In this document: positions 1 through 8,380 of the stretch, in pieces | Layout of the letters: every line of letters starts with the position of its first letter | Position numbering within the stretch: the stretch's first letter is position 1 | Assembly (NCBI RefSeq): GCF_039631355.1 | Contig: NZ_JBDIVF010000002.1 | Location: 434,001 to 498,000 of the forward strand | Direction of reading: 5' to 3' | Length of the DNA stretch: 64,000 nucleotides | Origin: Uliginosibacterium paludis | GTDB lineage: Bacteria > Pseudomonadota > Gammaproteobacteria > Burkholderiales > Rhodocyclaceae | Program-made: the position numbers and the translations under genes | Notes under the pieces: model-generated | The model's database searches: none | The model's input: the letters and a program-made list of their open reading frames with translations, nothing else | What the model was told of the DNA's origin: nothing

Positions 1-792
1 CGAACACCAGGCCATTTCGTCGGGCATCGTGCGACGGCCGAAGAGCGTGCCGTCATCCGGCGCCAGCACCACGGCCCACAACTCGGCGGCCTCGCGCACA
101 CCTTCGACCTTCAGCGCACGGAACGCTGCCTCGCGCTCGCCCATCGCCCGGGCCGTTTCCTCGCACTCGCGGATCACGATGGCGGCCAGGCGCTCGCGCA
201 GCACCGGATCGGTGATCCGCAACACGCGCCAAGGCTGCATCAGGCCGACCGAGGGTGCCTGCATCAGCGCGATCTGCAGACGCTCGCGCGTGGCGTCGTC
301 GATCAGGCAGCCGGGCTGGAAATGGCGCATGTCGCGCCGCGCCGCCAGCACGCGCTGGGCCGCCTGACGTTCGGCGGCATTGAACAGTCCGCGATGCGGA
401 TTGGCACGCGCAATGGAGACGGTGGCATTGCGTCCGTCCAGGCCTTTGAGACGGTGCTTCTCAACGATCAGCGCGGAGGCGTCTTCCGCCTGGGCGGCAA
501 GCAGCGCGGCGGCTTCGCTGACCGAGGGCGTGCCGGTATACCGGCGCACCGTTTCCGAGGGATTCGGCACCGCCACCTCCATCAGCAGCTCCGCCGGATA
601 GAAGCGCAAGGGCCAGCCGCGGGAACGGGCGAGCCCGCACAGGCCCGGCTCATCCGCCTTCAGCGTGATGCTGGCCGCGGCGACCACCTCGGCTTCGGCG
701 AAGCCGGACCGGGCAAGCGCCTCATCGACGGCCCGGGCCAGCGTGGCCTGCGGGGTGCCGCGGTCACACCCGAGACCGATCGCGATCCTCAT
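1..792 (-). CDS. CobE/CbiG C-terminal domain fused to BluB (5,6-dimethylbenzimidazole synthase), cut by window edge
   Basis: I translated this by hand from the ATG at 792; 264 residues run without a stop to the window edge. Residues 1-129 look like the CbiG C-terminal/CobE domain (GLGCDRGT near the start, PSVSEAAAL near 90, VEKHRLKGLDGRNATVSIAR at 109-128), which acts in ring contraction or acetaldehyde release in cobalamin synthesis. Residues from about 136 match BluB of the nitroreductase fold (FNAAERQA, ARRDMRHF, QAPSVGLMQPWR, KVEGVREA), which converts FMNH2 to the lower ligand 5,6-dimethylbenzimidazole. The start overlaps the cbiG stop in ATGA. The domain calls are from memory of the families; the in-frame junction is directly seen. 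The C-terminal half of BluB lies outside the window. Confidence 0.85.
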   Translation of the reverse strand, partial: MRIAIGLGCDRGTPQATLARAVDEALARSGFAEAEVVAAASITLKADEPGLCGLARSRGWPLRFYPAELLMEVAVPNPSETVRRYTGTPSVSEAAALLAAQAEDASALIVEKHRLKGLDGRNATVSIARANPHRGLFNAAERQAAQRVLAARRDMRHFQPGCLIDDATRERLQIALMQAPSVGLMQPWRVLRITDPVLRERLAAIVIRECEETARAMGEREAAFRALKVEGVREAAELWAVVLAPDDGTLFGRRTMPDEMAWCS

Positions 793-1541
793 GTGCCCTC
801 CCGCGGCGGGCGATACACCACCAGCCGCTCGGGCAGCGCCTGCCATTGTTCGGGGCTCAGCTCGGCATGCGTCACCAGCAGGACAGCGGCATAACGCGTG
901 AGATCCACCTCGGCCAGGCTGGCATAGCGGTGGATGTTGGCCGGCAGCGGCGTGGGCCGGGTCCACCAGTGCGGGGTGCCGGCTTCCTGCACGAAAGCGA
1001 CCGGCTCTTCATTGACCACGGCAGCCGAAACCCGGGTGATGTTGAGCTTGGGCGCCTCGACCCGCCAGCCGAGTTCGCGGCCGAGAATATCGACCGGAAT
1101 CGTGCGGCCCACATCCGATGCGGTGGTGATCACCGGCGTAGCCCCGAGCAGCGCGGCGACCTGCTCCGCCATCGCGTTGGCGCCGCCAACATGCCCGGAG
1201 AGCACCGGAATCACGTACTGCGCCGCGTCGTCCACCACCAGCACGCCGGGGTCTTCATCCTTGCTCTTCAGATGCGGGGCGACCAGACGCACCACCGCGC
1301 CGAGCGACACGAAGAACACGATCTGGTCACTCTCCGCCATCATCGCCGCGATCTCGTCGCGCAAGGCGCCTTCATGCACCCGCACCGGGTTGGCGAGGCC
1401 CGCCATCGCCGCGGCAAACTTCGCCGACACGCGCACCGTGGCAGCGGGCATTTCCGCCGCGAGGCGGGCGACCTGCGCCGCGCCATGCCGGGTGATCGCC
1501 ACCAGGCTCACCCGTGTTTGCTGCAAGACATCCATGTTCAT
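789..1541 (-). CDS. cbiG: CbiG N-terminal and central domains (cobalt-precorrin-5A hydrolase)
   Basis: The product is 250 aa from ATG 1541 (MNMDVLQQ); its start overlaps the cbiL stop in ATGA. It carries the CbiG features SLGAVVRLVAPHLKSKDEDP near residue 75, VLSGHVGGANAMAEQ near 110 and TTASDVGRTIPVD near 137. CbiG opens the lactone of cobalt-precorrin-5A and releases acetaldehyde in the anaerobic (early cobalt insertion) pathway. Family CbiG is usually about 350 aa with a C-terminal CobE-like domain; here that domain is absent and sits instead at the front of the next gene, fused to BluB. The reading frame is open upstream of the chosen start, but that part is cbiL in another frame. Confidence 0.88.
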   Translation of the reverse strand: MNMDVLQQTRVSLVAITRHGAAQVARLAAEMPAATVRVSAKFAAAMAGLANPVRVHEGALRDEIAAMMAESDQIVFFVSLGAVVRLVAPHLKSKDEDPGVLVVDDAAQYVIPVLSGHVGGANAMAEQVAALLGATPVITTASDVGRTIPVDILGRELGWRVEAPKLNITRVSAAVVNEEPVAFVQEAGTPHWWTRPTPLPANIHRYASLAEVDLTRYAAVLLVTHAELSPEQWQALPERLVVYRPPREGT

Positions 1542-2359
1542 TCCTCTTCCGCCGTGGCCAGCGCAGACACCCCGCCCGGCCCGGCTTTCTTCAGACAGCC
1601 ACGGATGCGCTCGCCGCGCACCCGGTGCGGGCTTTTCACCAGCATCAATGACAGATAGCTGACCGTGCTGCCGCGCAGGGCCAGCATCGCGGCACCGCGG
1701 ACGACGCGCTCGTCCGGTGCGCCGCAGCGCTCGATGAAGCAGGCGTCGGCCAGCAGCCCGCGCGCTTCGAGCCAGTCGAACAAGTCCTCGATCAGGGGCT
1801 TCACCTTGAGCAGCACCAGGCTGTCGAAATCCTGCAGCAGGCGATCGATTGCGCTCACGCCGTAGGCCGCCGGCACGATGGCCACGGTGTCGTCCTGCTC
1901 GCACAGCGGCCGGGCGAGCGCCGCACTCGCCGCGCTGAAGGAATTGACGCCGGCCACCACCTCGACCGGCACGGCCGCATCCCGCTCGCGCAGCACGCGC
2001 AGCAGATGGCCGAAGGTGGCATAGGTGCTGGCGTCACCCTCGACGAGGAACATCACGTCACGCCCGGCCTGCAGCAGTGGCAGCACCACATCGGCTGCGC
2101 GCGACCAGCTGCGGACCAGCTTTTCCGCGTCATGGGTCATCGGGAACAGCAGGGTCTGATGCTGCGCCGGTGGTGTCAGCCCGGCACGGCTGACAATGTC
2201 AAAGGCATAGCTCGGGGTCCTGCTGCTGCGCGCGGGATAGACCCAGACCGCATCGCGCCGCTCCAGCAGCGCCCAGGCCCGGCAGGTAATCAGACCGGGG
2301 TCGCCCGGACCGAGGCTCACGCCGTAGAAGGTGCCGTAGCGCGTCGGCGATTCAGCCAT
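1538..2359 (-). CDS. cbiL: Precorrin-2/cobalt-factor II C20-methyltransferase
   Basis: The product is 273 aa from MAESPTRYG, chosen over an upstream ATG at 2389 because the tetrapyrrole methylase motif GVSLGPGDPGL then falls at the usual place near the N terminus and the overlap with cbiET is only 8 bases. Further motifs are LVEGDASTYATF near 105, VVAGVNSFSAASAAL near 130 and the C-terminal SYLSLMLVK. It transfers a methyl group from SAM to C20. CbiL and CobI are the same family, so the sequence alone does not tell the cobalt-containing from the cobalt-free substrate; the neighbours CbiD, CbiG and CbiX point to the cobalt form. Confidence 0.9.
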   Translation of the reverse strand: MAESPTRYGTFYGVSLGPGDPGLITCRAWALLERRDAVWVYPARSSRTPSYAFDIVSRAGLTPPAQHQTLLFPMTHDAEKLVRSWSRAADVVLPLLQAGRDVMFLVEGDASTYATFGHLLRVLRERDAAVPVEVVAGVNSFSAASAALARPLCEQDDTVAIVPAAYGVSAIDRLLQDFDSLVLLKVKPLIEDLFDWLEARGLLADACFIERCGAPDERVVRGAAMLALRGSTVSYLSLMLVKSPHRVRGERIRGCLKKAGPGGVSALATAEEE

Positions 2360-3707
2360 GGGCAGCCTCCTTTGCGGCGGCCTGCGCACAGACGATCCAG
2401 ACCGGATTCTCGGCGGCCATGCGGTGCATGGCGAGAATCGGGCGGCTGCGCGCGGCCTGCAACTGCAGCACGTCCCAGACGGCAGAAGCCGCCTCCAGCG
2501 TGGCGGTGGCGGTCGCCAGATTCTCGAGCGTGACGAAGTTCATCACCAGCCATCCGCCCGGCCGCAGGCGGGCCAGGCAGAGATGGATCAGACCGGCCAG
2601 CTCGCCACCCGAGCCGCCGATGAAGACCGCATCCGGATCGGGCCACAGCTCCAGGCCCTCCGGCGCCTTGCCATGGATCAGGGTGTAGTTGGAGAGGCCG
2701 AAGCCATCGCGATTCCGCCCGGCAATAACAAAGTCATCATGATTCTTCTCGATGGCCCAGACATGGCCTTGCGGGCACAGGCGTGCCGCCTCCAGCCCGA
2801 CCGAGCCGCTGCCGGCACCGATGTCCCACACCCGGCTGTCGGCACGCAGCTGCAGGCGCGCGAGCGACACCGCGCGGACCTCCTGCTTGGTGATGAGCCC
2901 CTTCTCCGGCTGGCGCTGCGCATAGGCCGAGTCCATCAGGCCGAAGCGCACCGGATTGGGCCGCGCGCGCTGACGCCAGATCAGCAGCACATTGGGGTCG
3001 GCAAAGCGCATGCCAGCGGCATCCGCCACCGCCAGATCGGCCAGCACGCGCTCGCCGGCCTGGTTCAGGCGCTCGGCCACCGCGAGCTGGAAATCCTCTG
3101 CCATGCCCTCAATCAGCATCAGGCGCGCGACGCGATCCGGCGTATTGGCCGGGCTGGTCAGCACCAGCAGGCGATCCTGCGTGCGCAAGGCCTGGGCCAG
3201 CGCATGAAGGCCGTGCGACGGGCCGGCACCACGCGCCCATTCACCGGCATCGCGGGCATGAATGGACACGATGCGCGCATCCGCCCAGGGCAGCCCGATC
3301 CGCGCACAGGCGAGCTGCAGCGTCGACACGTTCGGCAGCACTTCGATGGCCTGCACGCACAGATGCGAGGCGAGCCAGCCGGCAATGCCGTGACAGAGCG
3401 GGTCGCCGGTCGCCAGCATGACGACAGCATCGCCGGCCTCGCGGGCGGCACGGATGCGCTCGGCCGCCGCCTCCAGATTACCCAGCACATGGCGCTCGGC
3501 CGACGGGGAGATTTCATCTTCGAACAGGGCCAGGGTGCGGGCTGCGCCGATCACCACCCGCGCCGCGCGCAGATGGGCCAGCGCAGGCGTGGCGAGGCTG
3601 GCGGCGCCGTCATCGAGCACGCCGATCACGCGGCAGGGTGAGGGGTCGGGCCGCACGCGGTGGCGGTCTGCCTCGTTCAGGGCTTCGGTTTCAATCTTCA
3701 TCATCAT
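2352..3707 (-). CDS. cobL: Bifunctional cobalt-precorrin-6B/7 methyltransferase (CbiE-CbiT, CobL type)
   Basis: The product is about 451 aa and starts at one of three consecutive ATG codons (3707, 3704, 3701), overlapping the end of cbiD. The N-terminal half is a CbiE tetrapyrrole methylase (VIGVLDDGAASLATPAL, MLATGDPLCHGIAGWL, LPNVSTLQLACARIGLPW) for C5 methylation. The C-terminal half is CbiT, a class I SAM methyltransferase and decarboxylase (SRVWDIGAGSGSVGLEAARL, VFIGGSGGEL, LRPGGWLVMN) for C15 methylation and loss of the C12 acetate carboxyl. The fused form is common in proteobacteria. The exact start among the three ATGs is not settled. Confidence 0.92.
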   Translation of the reverse strand: MMMKIETEALNEADRHRVRPDPSPCRVIGVLDDGAASLATPALAHLRAARVVIGAARTLALFEDEISPSAERHVLGNLEAAAERIRAAREAGDAVVMLATGDPLCHGIAGWLASHLCVQAIEVLPNVSTLQLACARIGLPWADARIVSIHARDAGEWARGAGPSHGLHALAQALRTQDRLLVLTSPANTPDRVARLMLIEGMAEDFQLAVAERLNQAGERVLADLAVADAAGMRFADPNVLLIWRQRARPNPVRFGLMDSAYAQRQPEKGLITKQEVRAVSLARLQLRADSRVWDIGAGSGSVGLEAARLCPQGHVWAIEKNHDDFVIAGRNRDGFGLSNYTLIHGKAPEGLELWPDPDAVFIGGSGGELAGLIHLCLARLRPGGWLVMNFVTLENLATATATLEAASAVWDVLQLQAARSRPILAMHRMAAENPVWIVCAQAAAKEAAHG

Positions 3708-4905
3708 CCGTTCCGGGCAAGGCAGCCAGCGGCTGCGCGGCCAGGTTTCCGTCGTGTGCCTGCGAGCGTGCCTCGCAGATCTTCTGACCATCGAAATCAC
3801 AGACCAGCACCTGCAGCGCAAAGCGGCCGGCATAGCGACCCGTTTCGGGGTCGCACAGGGTGTGCACGGTGCGTTCGGCAAGTGCCTGGTGAAAGGCGAG
3901 GTGGAGGCCGCGTTCGGCCATGCGCTCGGCGGCGAAGCGGGCGGTGGGCGAGGCGGCGATGTCGGCACAATCAACCTCGGCCGCACCGATGCTGCGAGCC
4001 AGTTCGGCGAGCAGGGCGGTATCGACCTCGGCGCGGTTGGCGTGGGTGATGGATTCGCCCTGGGCAATCTTGGTGAGCTTGCCCACCATGCCGGCGATCA
4101 CCACGATGGCGATGCCCTGGGCCACCGCCTCGTCCAGCGCATAGCGCAGGAAGTCGCCCATCTGCACGAAGCAGGTCGGCGGCAGCTGCTCGTATTCGCG
4201 CATCGCGAACTGCTCGGTGCGGCCACCGGTGGTGAGCACCACGACCGGGCGTCCGGTTTCACGGCCCAGCGTGGCCGCCACCTGGATGCCCTGCACCACG
4301 CTCGCGCGCCAGGCAGCGGTGCTGTAGGGCTTCACGATGCCGGTGGTGCCGAGGATCGAGATGCCACCGAGAATGCCCAGCCGCGCGTTGTGCGTCTTGC
4401 GCGCCATCTCTTCGCCCTGCGGCACCGAGACGATCACGCGCAGGCCATCGCGCTCGAGCAGGCCGGCGACGGCTTCGCGCAGATTGGCCTCGATGCTCGC
4501 GCGTGGCACCGGGTTGATCGCCGCTTCGCCCACGGTCAAGCCGAGCCCCGGCAGCGTCACCACGCCCACGCCCTCGCCGCCGGCGATCTCGATGCAGCCG
4601 GCGCGGCCGGGCAGGCGCTGCACAAGGGCGGTGAGGTGTGCGCCGTCGGTGCAGTCCGGATCATCGCCGGCGAACTTCACCACCACCGCGCGAGCCGACA
4701 GAACTCGCCCGTCCGCCGCGCCTTCGCAGTGCGCATCCTGCACCGCGAAGCGCACCCGCTGGCCATTGGGCAGCAGGGCTTCGATATCGTCCGGCACGCG
4801 GCCTTCGACAAGACCGACTGCGGCCGCCCGCGCGGCCGCAGCCGAACAGGCGCCAGTGGTGAAGCCGGTGCGCGTGCCGCGCGGTTTGGCGCCTGCTTCC
4901 TTCAC
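3691..4905 (-). CDS. cbiD: Cobalt-precorrin-5B C1-methyltransferase
   Basis: The product is 404 aa with a GTG start at 4905 that overlaps the cbiC stop in GTGA. The N-terminal signature RTGFTTGACSAAAARAA is typical of CbiD, and DNA for GISILGTTGIVKPYS and VGKLTKIAQGESITHANR follows family expectation in the middle and C-terminal parts. CbiD methylates C1 using SAM and is restricted to the anaerobic corrin ring route, so together with CbiG it marks this operon as early-cobalt-insertion type. Length fits the family (about 350-400 aa). Confidence 0.94.
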   Translation of the reverse strand: MKEAGAKPRGTRTGFTTGACSAAAARAAAVGLVEGRVPDDIEALLPNGQRVRFAVQDAHCEGAADGRVLSARAVVVKFAGDDPDCTDGAHLTALVQRLPGRAGCIEIAGGEGVGVVTLPGLGLTVGEAAINPVPRASIEANLREAVAGLLERDGLRVIVSVPQGEEMARKTHNARLGILGGISILGTTGIVKPYSTAAWRASVVQGIQVAATLGRETGRPVVVLTTGGRTEQFAMREYEQLPPTCFVQMGDFLRYALDEAVAQGIAIVVIAGMVGKLTKIAQGESITHANRAEVDTALLAELARSIGAAEVDCADIAASPTARFAAERMAERGLHLAFHQALAERTVHTLCDPETGRYAGRFALQVLVCDFDGQKICEARSQAHDGNLAAQPLAALPGTDDDED

Positions 4906-5579
4906 GCCTGCGCTTTCTGCCGCGCCTCGGCGAGCGAGAGCAGAGCATGCAGCGCCGCCACGACGAGCGTGGAGCCGCCCTTGCGGCCACGGATCACGAT
5001 CCAGGGCACCTCATCCTGCTGCGCCATCAGGTCTTTCGACTCGGCGGCCGACACGAATCCCACCGGCATGCCGATGACCAGCGCCGGCCGCACGCCCTCC
5101 TCGCGGATCAGGCGCACCAGCTCGATCAGCGCGGTGGGCGCATTGCCGATGCCGACGATCGCGCCTGACAGCAGGCCCAGCCGATGCGCCTTGCGCATGG
5201 CCTGAACGGCGCGGGTGCTGTCTTCCCTCTGCGCCGCTTCAATGACATCCGCATCACTGATGAACTGCTGCGGCTGGATGCCGAAATGCGCCAGGCGGGG
5301 CCGCGACAATCCCGAACAGATCATCTCCACATCGGCGACCATCGCCGCGCCGCCGCGCAGCATCGCCTGCACGCCGGCCTCCACGGCGCCCGGGTGGAAG
5401 TCGGTCAGGCCGTTGAAATCGAAGTCCGCATTGGCATGGATCATCCGCCGCACGATCGGCCACTGTGCGGCGGTGTAGGCATGCGGCCCGGCCTCGGCAT
5501 CGATGATCGCGAAGCTGTCGTGCTCGATCGCCTGACCGGCGCGGGTCAGCTGCTCGGTGACGGTATTCACGCTGCTCAT
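4902..5579 (-). CDS. cbiC: Cobalt-precorrin-8 (precorrin-8X) methylmutase
   Basis: The product is 225 aa. It shows the CbiC/CobH signatures RMIHANADFDF, GLTDFHPGAVEAG with the histidine thought to move the methyl group from C11 to C12, IVGIGNAPTALIEL and MPVGFVSAAESKDLM. The ATG at 5579 shares one base with the cbiX stop (TGATG), so translation is probably coupled. Its product is cobyrinic acid (or its cobalt-free form). Length is normal for the family. Confidence 0.95.
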   Translation of the reverse strand: MSSVNTVTEQLTRAGQAIEHDSFAIIDAEAGPHAYTAAQWPIVRRMIHANADFDFNGLTDFHPGAVEAGVQAMLRGGAAMVADVEMICSGLSRPRLAHFGIQPQQFISDADVIEAAQREDSTRAVQAMRKAHRLGLLSGAIVGIGNAPTALIELVRLIREEGVRPALVIGMPVGFVSAAESKDLMAQQDEVPWIVIRGRKGGSTLVVAALHALLSLAEARQKAQA

Positions 5580-6457
5580 CAGGCGGGCTCCACCTGGAGC
5601 GGAATCACGGCGGCATGGGTGTGCTCATGCGAGTGACCATGGCCCATGTCATGCGCGAGCTCGCGGTAGCTGCAGCCATCGCAGGGCAGGGCGCTGCCTT
5701 CGCGACCGGCGATGAGGTCGTCCACCCGCGTTTCGAGCAGCGCGAAGATCTCCGGCTCGAAGCCGAAGTGCGTGCTGCAGGCAAAACGGATCTGCGGATA
5801 CTGGCTGCGCAGATGGGCCACCTGGCGGTGGATGCGCTGCATCAGGGTGCCGGTGAAGAGGTAATAGGGCAGCACCACGATCTGGCGCATGCCGATCAGG
5901 CTCTGGCGCTGCACCACACGCTCAAGCCGCGGCCAGGTGATGCCGGTGAAGGCGAGCTCGACCAGCTCGTGCTCGCCCGCTTCCTGCAGCCAGCGCGCCA
6001 TGCGGGCCATGTCGCCATTGGCGCCACGATCCGAGGAGCCACGACCGAGCAGGATCACGCCGGTGGTGGTCGGGTCCGGCATGTCGAGCTGGTGCATCGC
6101 GCCGCGCAGGCGGCGGCGCAGGATCTCCAGCACCGGCTCGCAGGCGGTGAGGTGCGGCGCGTACTGGAAGCTCACGCCGGGGCAGTGCGCGCGCGCATGC
6201 TCGATGGCTTCCGGAATTTCCATCTTCACATGGCCGGCCGCATTGAGGATCAGCGGCAGCACCAGAACGCGCCGGCTGTTGCGGCCAGCCGCGAGCAGGC
6301 CGTCATGCAGCGAGGGCGGGGCGAACTCGATGAAGCAGGCTTCGATACGCCAGCCGGGCCGAAGCGCCCGCCACTGGCTCAGGAAGTCGCGGATTTCGGC
6401 ATTGCCGGACTCTTCACGCGAGCCGTGGCCGACAATCAGGATGGTCGTGTCATTCAT
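5579..6457 (-). CDS. cbiX: Sirohydrochlorin cobaltochelatase, long CbiX form with CxxC and His-rich tail
   Basis: The product is 292 aa, starting ATG 6457 in an ATGA overlap with cbiF. It contains two CbiX-type halves; the first begins ILIVGHGSREESGNAEI with the conserved catalytic histidine, the second holds VILLGRGSSDRGANGDMARM. Near the C terminus come LPCDGCSYRE, a CxxC pair, and a His-rich stretch HDMGHGHSHEHTHA. Long CbiX proteins insert Co2+ into sirohydrochlorin; in Bacillus megaterium CbiX a CxxC motif binds an Fe-S cluster and a His-rich region is present. Whether the same holds here is inference. The gene explains how cobalt enters the ring early in this pathway. Confidence 0.92.
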   Translation of the reverse strand: MNDTTILIVGHGSREESGNAEIRDFLSQWRALRPGWRIEACFIEFAPPSLHDGLLAAGRNSRRVLVLPLILNAAGHVKMEIPEAIEHARAHCPGVSFQYAPHLTACEPVLEILRRRLRGAMHQLDMPDPTTTGVILLGRGSSDRGANGDMARMARWLQEAGEHELVELAFTGITWPRLERVVQRQSLIGMRQIVVLPYYLFTGTLMQRIHRQVAHLRSQYPQIRFACSTHFGFEPEIFALLETRVDDLIAGREGSALPCDGCSYRELAHDMGHGHSHEHTHAAVIPLQVEPA

Positions 6458-7257
6458 GCGCTGGCCTTTCTGAATCGATGGGTAAAGCGCGGGTCGTAGA
6501 GTTTGGAACGCGCGAGTTCGGGCCATTCGCGCGCGCCTAGGGTGGGGCTGGCGATGACCATGGCCTGGCTGTTGATGCGGGCCTCGCGACACTGCTGACG
6601 GATGGTGGCGAGCGTGCCGCGCAGGATCTGCTCCTCGCCCGGCCAGCTCGCCTTGTGCACCACCAGGACGGGCGCCTCCTCCGGCCAGCCGGCTTCGCGC
6701 AGCCCGGCCTCGACGCGATGCATCAGGGTGATCGAGAGGAAGATGCACAGCGTGCAGCGGTGCGCGGCCAGCGTGGCCAGATCCTCGCCCGGTGGCATCG
6801 GCGTGCGCCCCTCCACCCGGGTGAAGATCGTGGTCTGGGTCACTTCCGGCAGGGTGAAGCTCTCGACCGCCGCAGCGGCGGAAGCCATCGCCGACGACAC
6901 GCCCGGCACCACGGCCACCGGTATGCCGAATGCATCGAGCGGACGCACCATCTCGATCAGCGTGCCGTAGAGCGCCGGGTCGCCGGTCTGCAGGCGTACC
7001 ACGATCTCGTGCCGGGCCGCCTGGGTGGCGAGCCAGTCGGTCATGGCTTCGAGGGTCATGTCCTTGCTGTCGGCGATCGTGCAGTGCGGCGGCGCCCAGC
7101 GGGTCGCGGCCTCGCTGACCAGCGAGCCGGCGAACAGGATCGCGCCGGCACGCTCGATCAGGCCGCGGCCCTTCACGGTGATGAGCTCGGGGTCGCCCGG
7201 CCCGGCACCGACGAACCACACGGTGCCGCGGGCAGGCGTTTCTGCAGGCGCGCTCAC
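6454..7257 (-). CDS. cbiF: Cobalt-precorrin-4/precorrin-4 C11-methyltransferase
   Basis: The product is 267 aa with a GTG start overlapping the cbiM stop in GTGA. Tetrapyrrole methylase motifs are clear: WFVGAGPGDPELITVKG, GAILFAGSLVSEAA, VRLQTGDPALYGTLIEM and VPGVSSAMASAAAAVE. It methylates C11 with SAM. CbiF and CobM are orthologous; the symbol follows the anaerobic neighbours. It is the second gene of the operon. Confidence 0.94.
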   Translation of the reverse strand: MSAPAETPARGTVWFVGAGPGDPELITVKGRGLIERAGAILFAGSLVSEAATRWAPPHCTIADSKDMTLEAMTDWLATQAARHEIVVRLQTGDPALYGTLIEMVRPLDAFGIPVAVVPGVSSAMASAAAAVESFTLPEVTQTTIFTRVEGRTPMPPGEDLATLAAHRCTLCIFLSITLMHRVEAGLREAGWPEEAPVLVVHKASWPGEEQILRGTLATIRQQCREARINSQAMVIASPTLGAREWPELARSKLYDPRFTHRFRKASA

Positions 7258-7913
7258 GCTGCGCTGCGGCGGGTCAGGCTTTCATCGAGGCACAGCGTGA
7301 GCCAGGCGGGAGCCGCGCCCTCGCGCCGCGCCAGCAGGCTGACCAGCGCCCAGGTCACCAGCGGCTCGAACAGCACCAGCAGCACGTAGCTCAGCGCGAA
7401 ATGCAGCCAGGCCTGGAAAGGCGTGGCTTCCAGACCCTGGCTGAGCCAGAAGCCGACCATCAGCGTGACGCCGCCGTAGTACGCAGCGTCGAGTCGAAGC
7501 ACGGCCGCCACCGAACGCTCGCGTGCGGCAGCCGCCAGACGCGGGCCGATGCTCGCATGCAGCGCAATCAGCGGCACGATCAGGGAGAGCGCATTCACAC
7601 CCAGATGGATCAGGTCCTGCGGCTCGAAGAGCAGGCCCTCCATCAGCAGACCCAGCGCGAATCCGAACAGCGAAGGCAGGAAGCCGAAGAGCAGATAGAT
7701 CGGCATCGCGCCGATCAGATGCAGTTCGGACGCGCCGGCCTGCATGTGCCAGGACTGCATCAGCAGCGAGAAGAAGCCGGCGGCGAGCAGGGTGCGCAGC
7801 CACAGCGCCGGGCGGCGCAGCAGAGCCGGTGCCTGGCTGACGAGTACGGAAGCGGCAACCAGATTGGCGCCAAGAATGGTTGAAGCGGCCAGCTGGCCGG
7901 GTTCGATATGCAT
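7254..7913 (-). CDS. cbiM: CbiM-type substrate-capture component of an energy-coupling-factor cobalt transporter
   Basis: The product is 219 aa, starting MHIEPG at ATG 7913 after the ribosome site AGGGAGAG. The N-terminal Met-His of CbiM/NikM proteins is part of the metal site. About six hydrophobic segments follow (AASTILGANLVAASVLV, LLAAGFFSLLMQ, IYLLFGFLPSLFGFALGLL, ALSLIVPLIALHA, GVTLMVGFWLS, FALSYVLLVLFEPLVTWALV). It should bring Co2+ to the cytoplasm for CbiX. The usual partners CbiN, CbiQ and CbiO are not next to it; cbiF follows directly. It is the first gene after the cobalamin riboswitch. Confidence 0.85.
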   Translation of the reverse strand: MHIEPGQLAASTILGANLVAASVLVSQAPALLRRPALWLRTLLAAGFFSLLMQSWHMQAGASELHLIGAMPIYLLFGFLPSLFGFALGLLMEGLLFEPQDLIHLGVNALSLIVPLIALHASIGPRLAAAARERSVAAVLRLDAAYYGGVTLMVGFWLSQGLEATPFQAWLHFALSYVLLVLFEPLVTWALVSLLARREGAAPAWLTLCLDESLTRRSAA

Positions 7914-8092
7914 TGCGACTCTCCCTTGCGCCCCCACCGGGCGCTGATGCGGTGATGGAAAGACGCATGCCGGACTGGCGGAGAGAAGGGGATGAACGTC
8001 ATGAGGGCCGGGCGTGCCGGCAGCATGCGACAAGGCGCATGCACTGCATGACATGCACCCCGTCGCCCACCGCAACGGCCTGCGTCAATGCG

Positions 8093-8310
8093 CCAGGCCG
8101 GTCTCCGGGCTTGCGAGCGGCGGGCCGTGGGCACGCCGGGGAGAACCACCTTCCCATATCCGGAATGGATACAGTGGCAGGATCGGCAGACGGACTGCTG
8201 ACCGGTTCTTCCTTGACTCGCTTACCGTTGCGGGGGCAGCGCCGGCATTGCCGCAACCCGCAGGCTGCAACGCACCGGCTTCCCGTTTAACCTGCGCACG
8301 CTTGCGACGC
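8093..8310 (-). promoter_or_regulatory. Cobalamin (AdoCbl) riboswitch
   Basis: Read on the minus strand, the conserved cobalamin riboswitch pieces occur in order: GTTAAACGGGAAGCCGGTGC (about 8290-8271), the B12 box region GCTGCCCCCGCAACGGTAAG (about 8241-8222), CAGTCCG, CCACTGT, GGGAAGG and near the 3' end AAGCCCGGAGACCGGCCTG (about 8113-8095). In the family, cobalamin binding turns off downstream genes. About 180 nt lie between the aptamer end and the cbiM start; the expression platform must be there but I do not see a clear terminator with a U run, so translational control is as likely. Confidence 0.95.
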
Positions 8311-8334
8311 GGCAGGAACCTGAAGCTGGGGGCG

Positions 8335-8363
8335 AGTGTAGCCAGAGCGCCGCACAAAGACCA
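8335..8363 (-). promoter_or_regulatory. Candidate promoter of the cobalamin operon
   Basis: On the minus strand TGGTCT and TACACT are separated by 17 bases and end about 25 bases before the riboswitch. The -10 element matches the sigma-70 consensus at four of six positions; the -35 element is weak. Position fits, sequence support is modest. Confidence 0.35.
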
Positions 8364-8380
8364 GCGCATTCTCGCAGCGC

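Noticed and set aside
3418..5205. A 595-codon plus-strand open frame over cbiET, cbiD and cbiC
   Set aside because: Antisense to three cobalamin genes with all motifs in the other strand.
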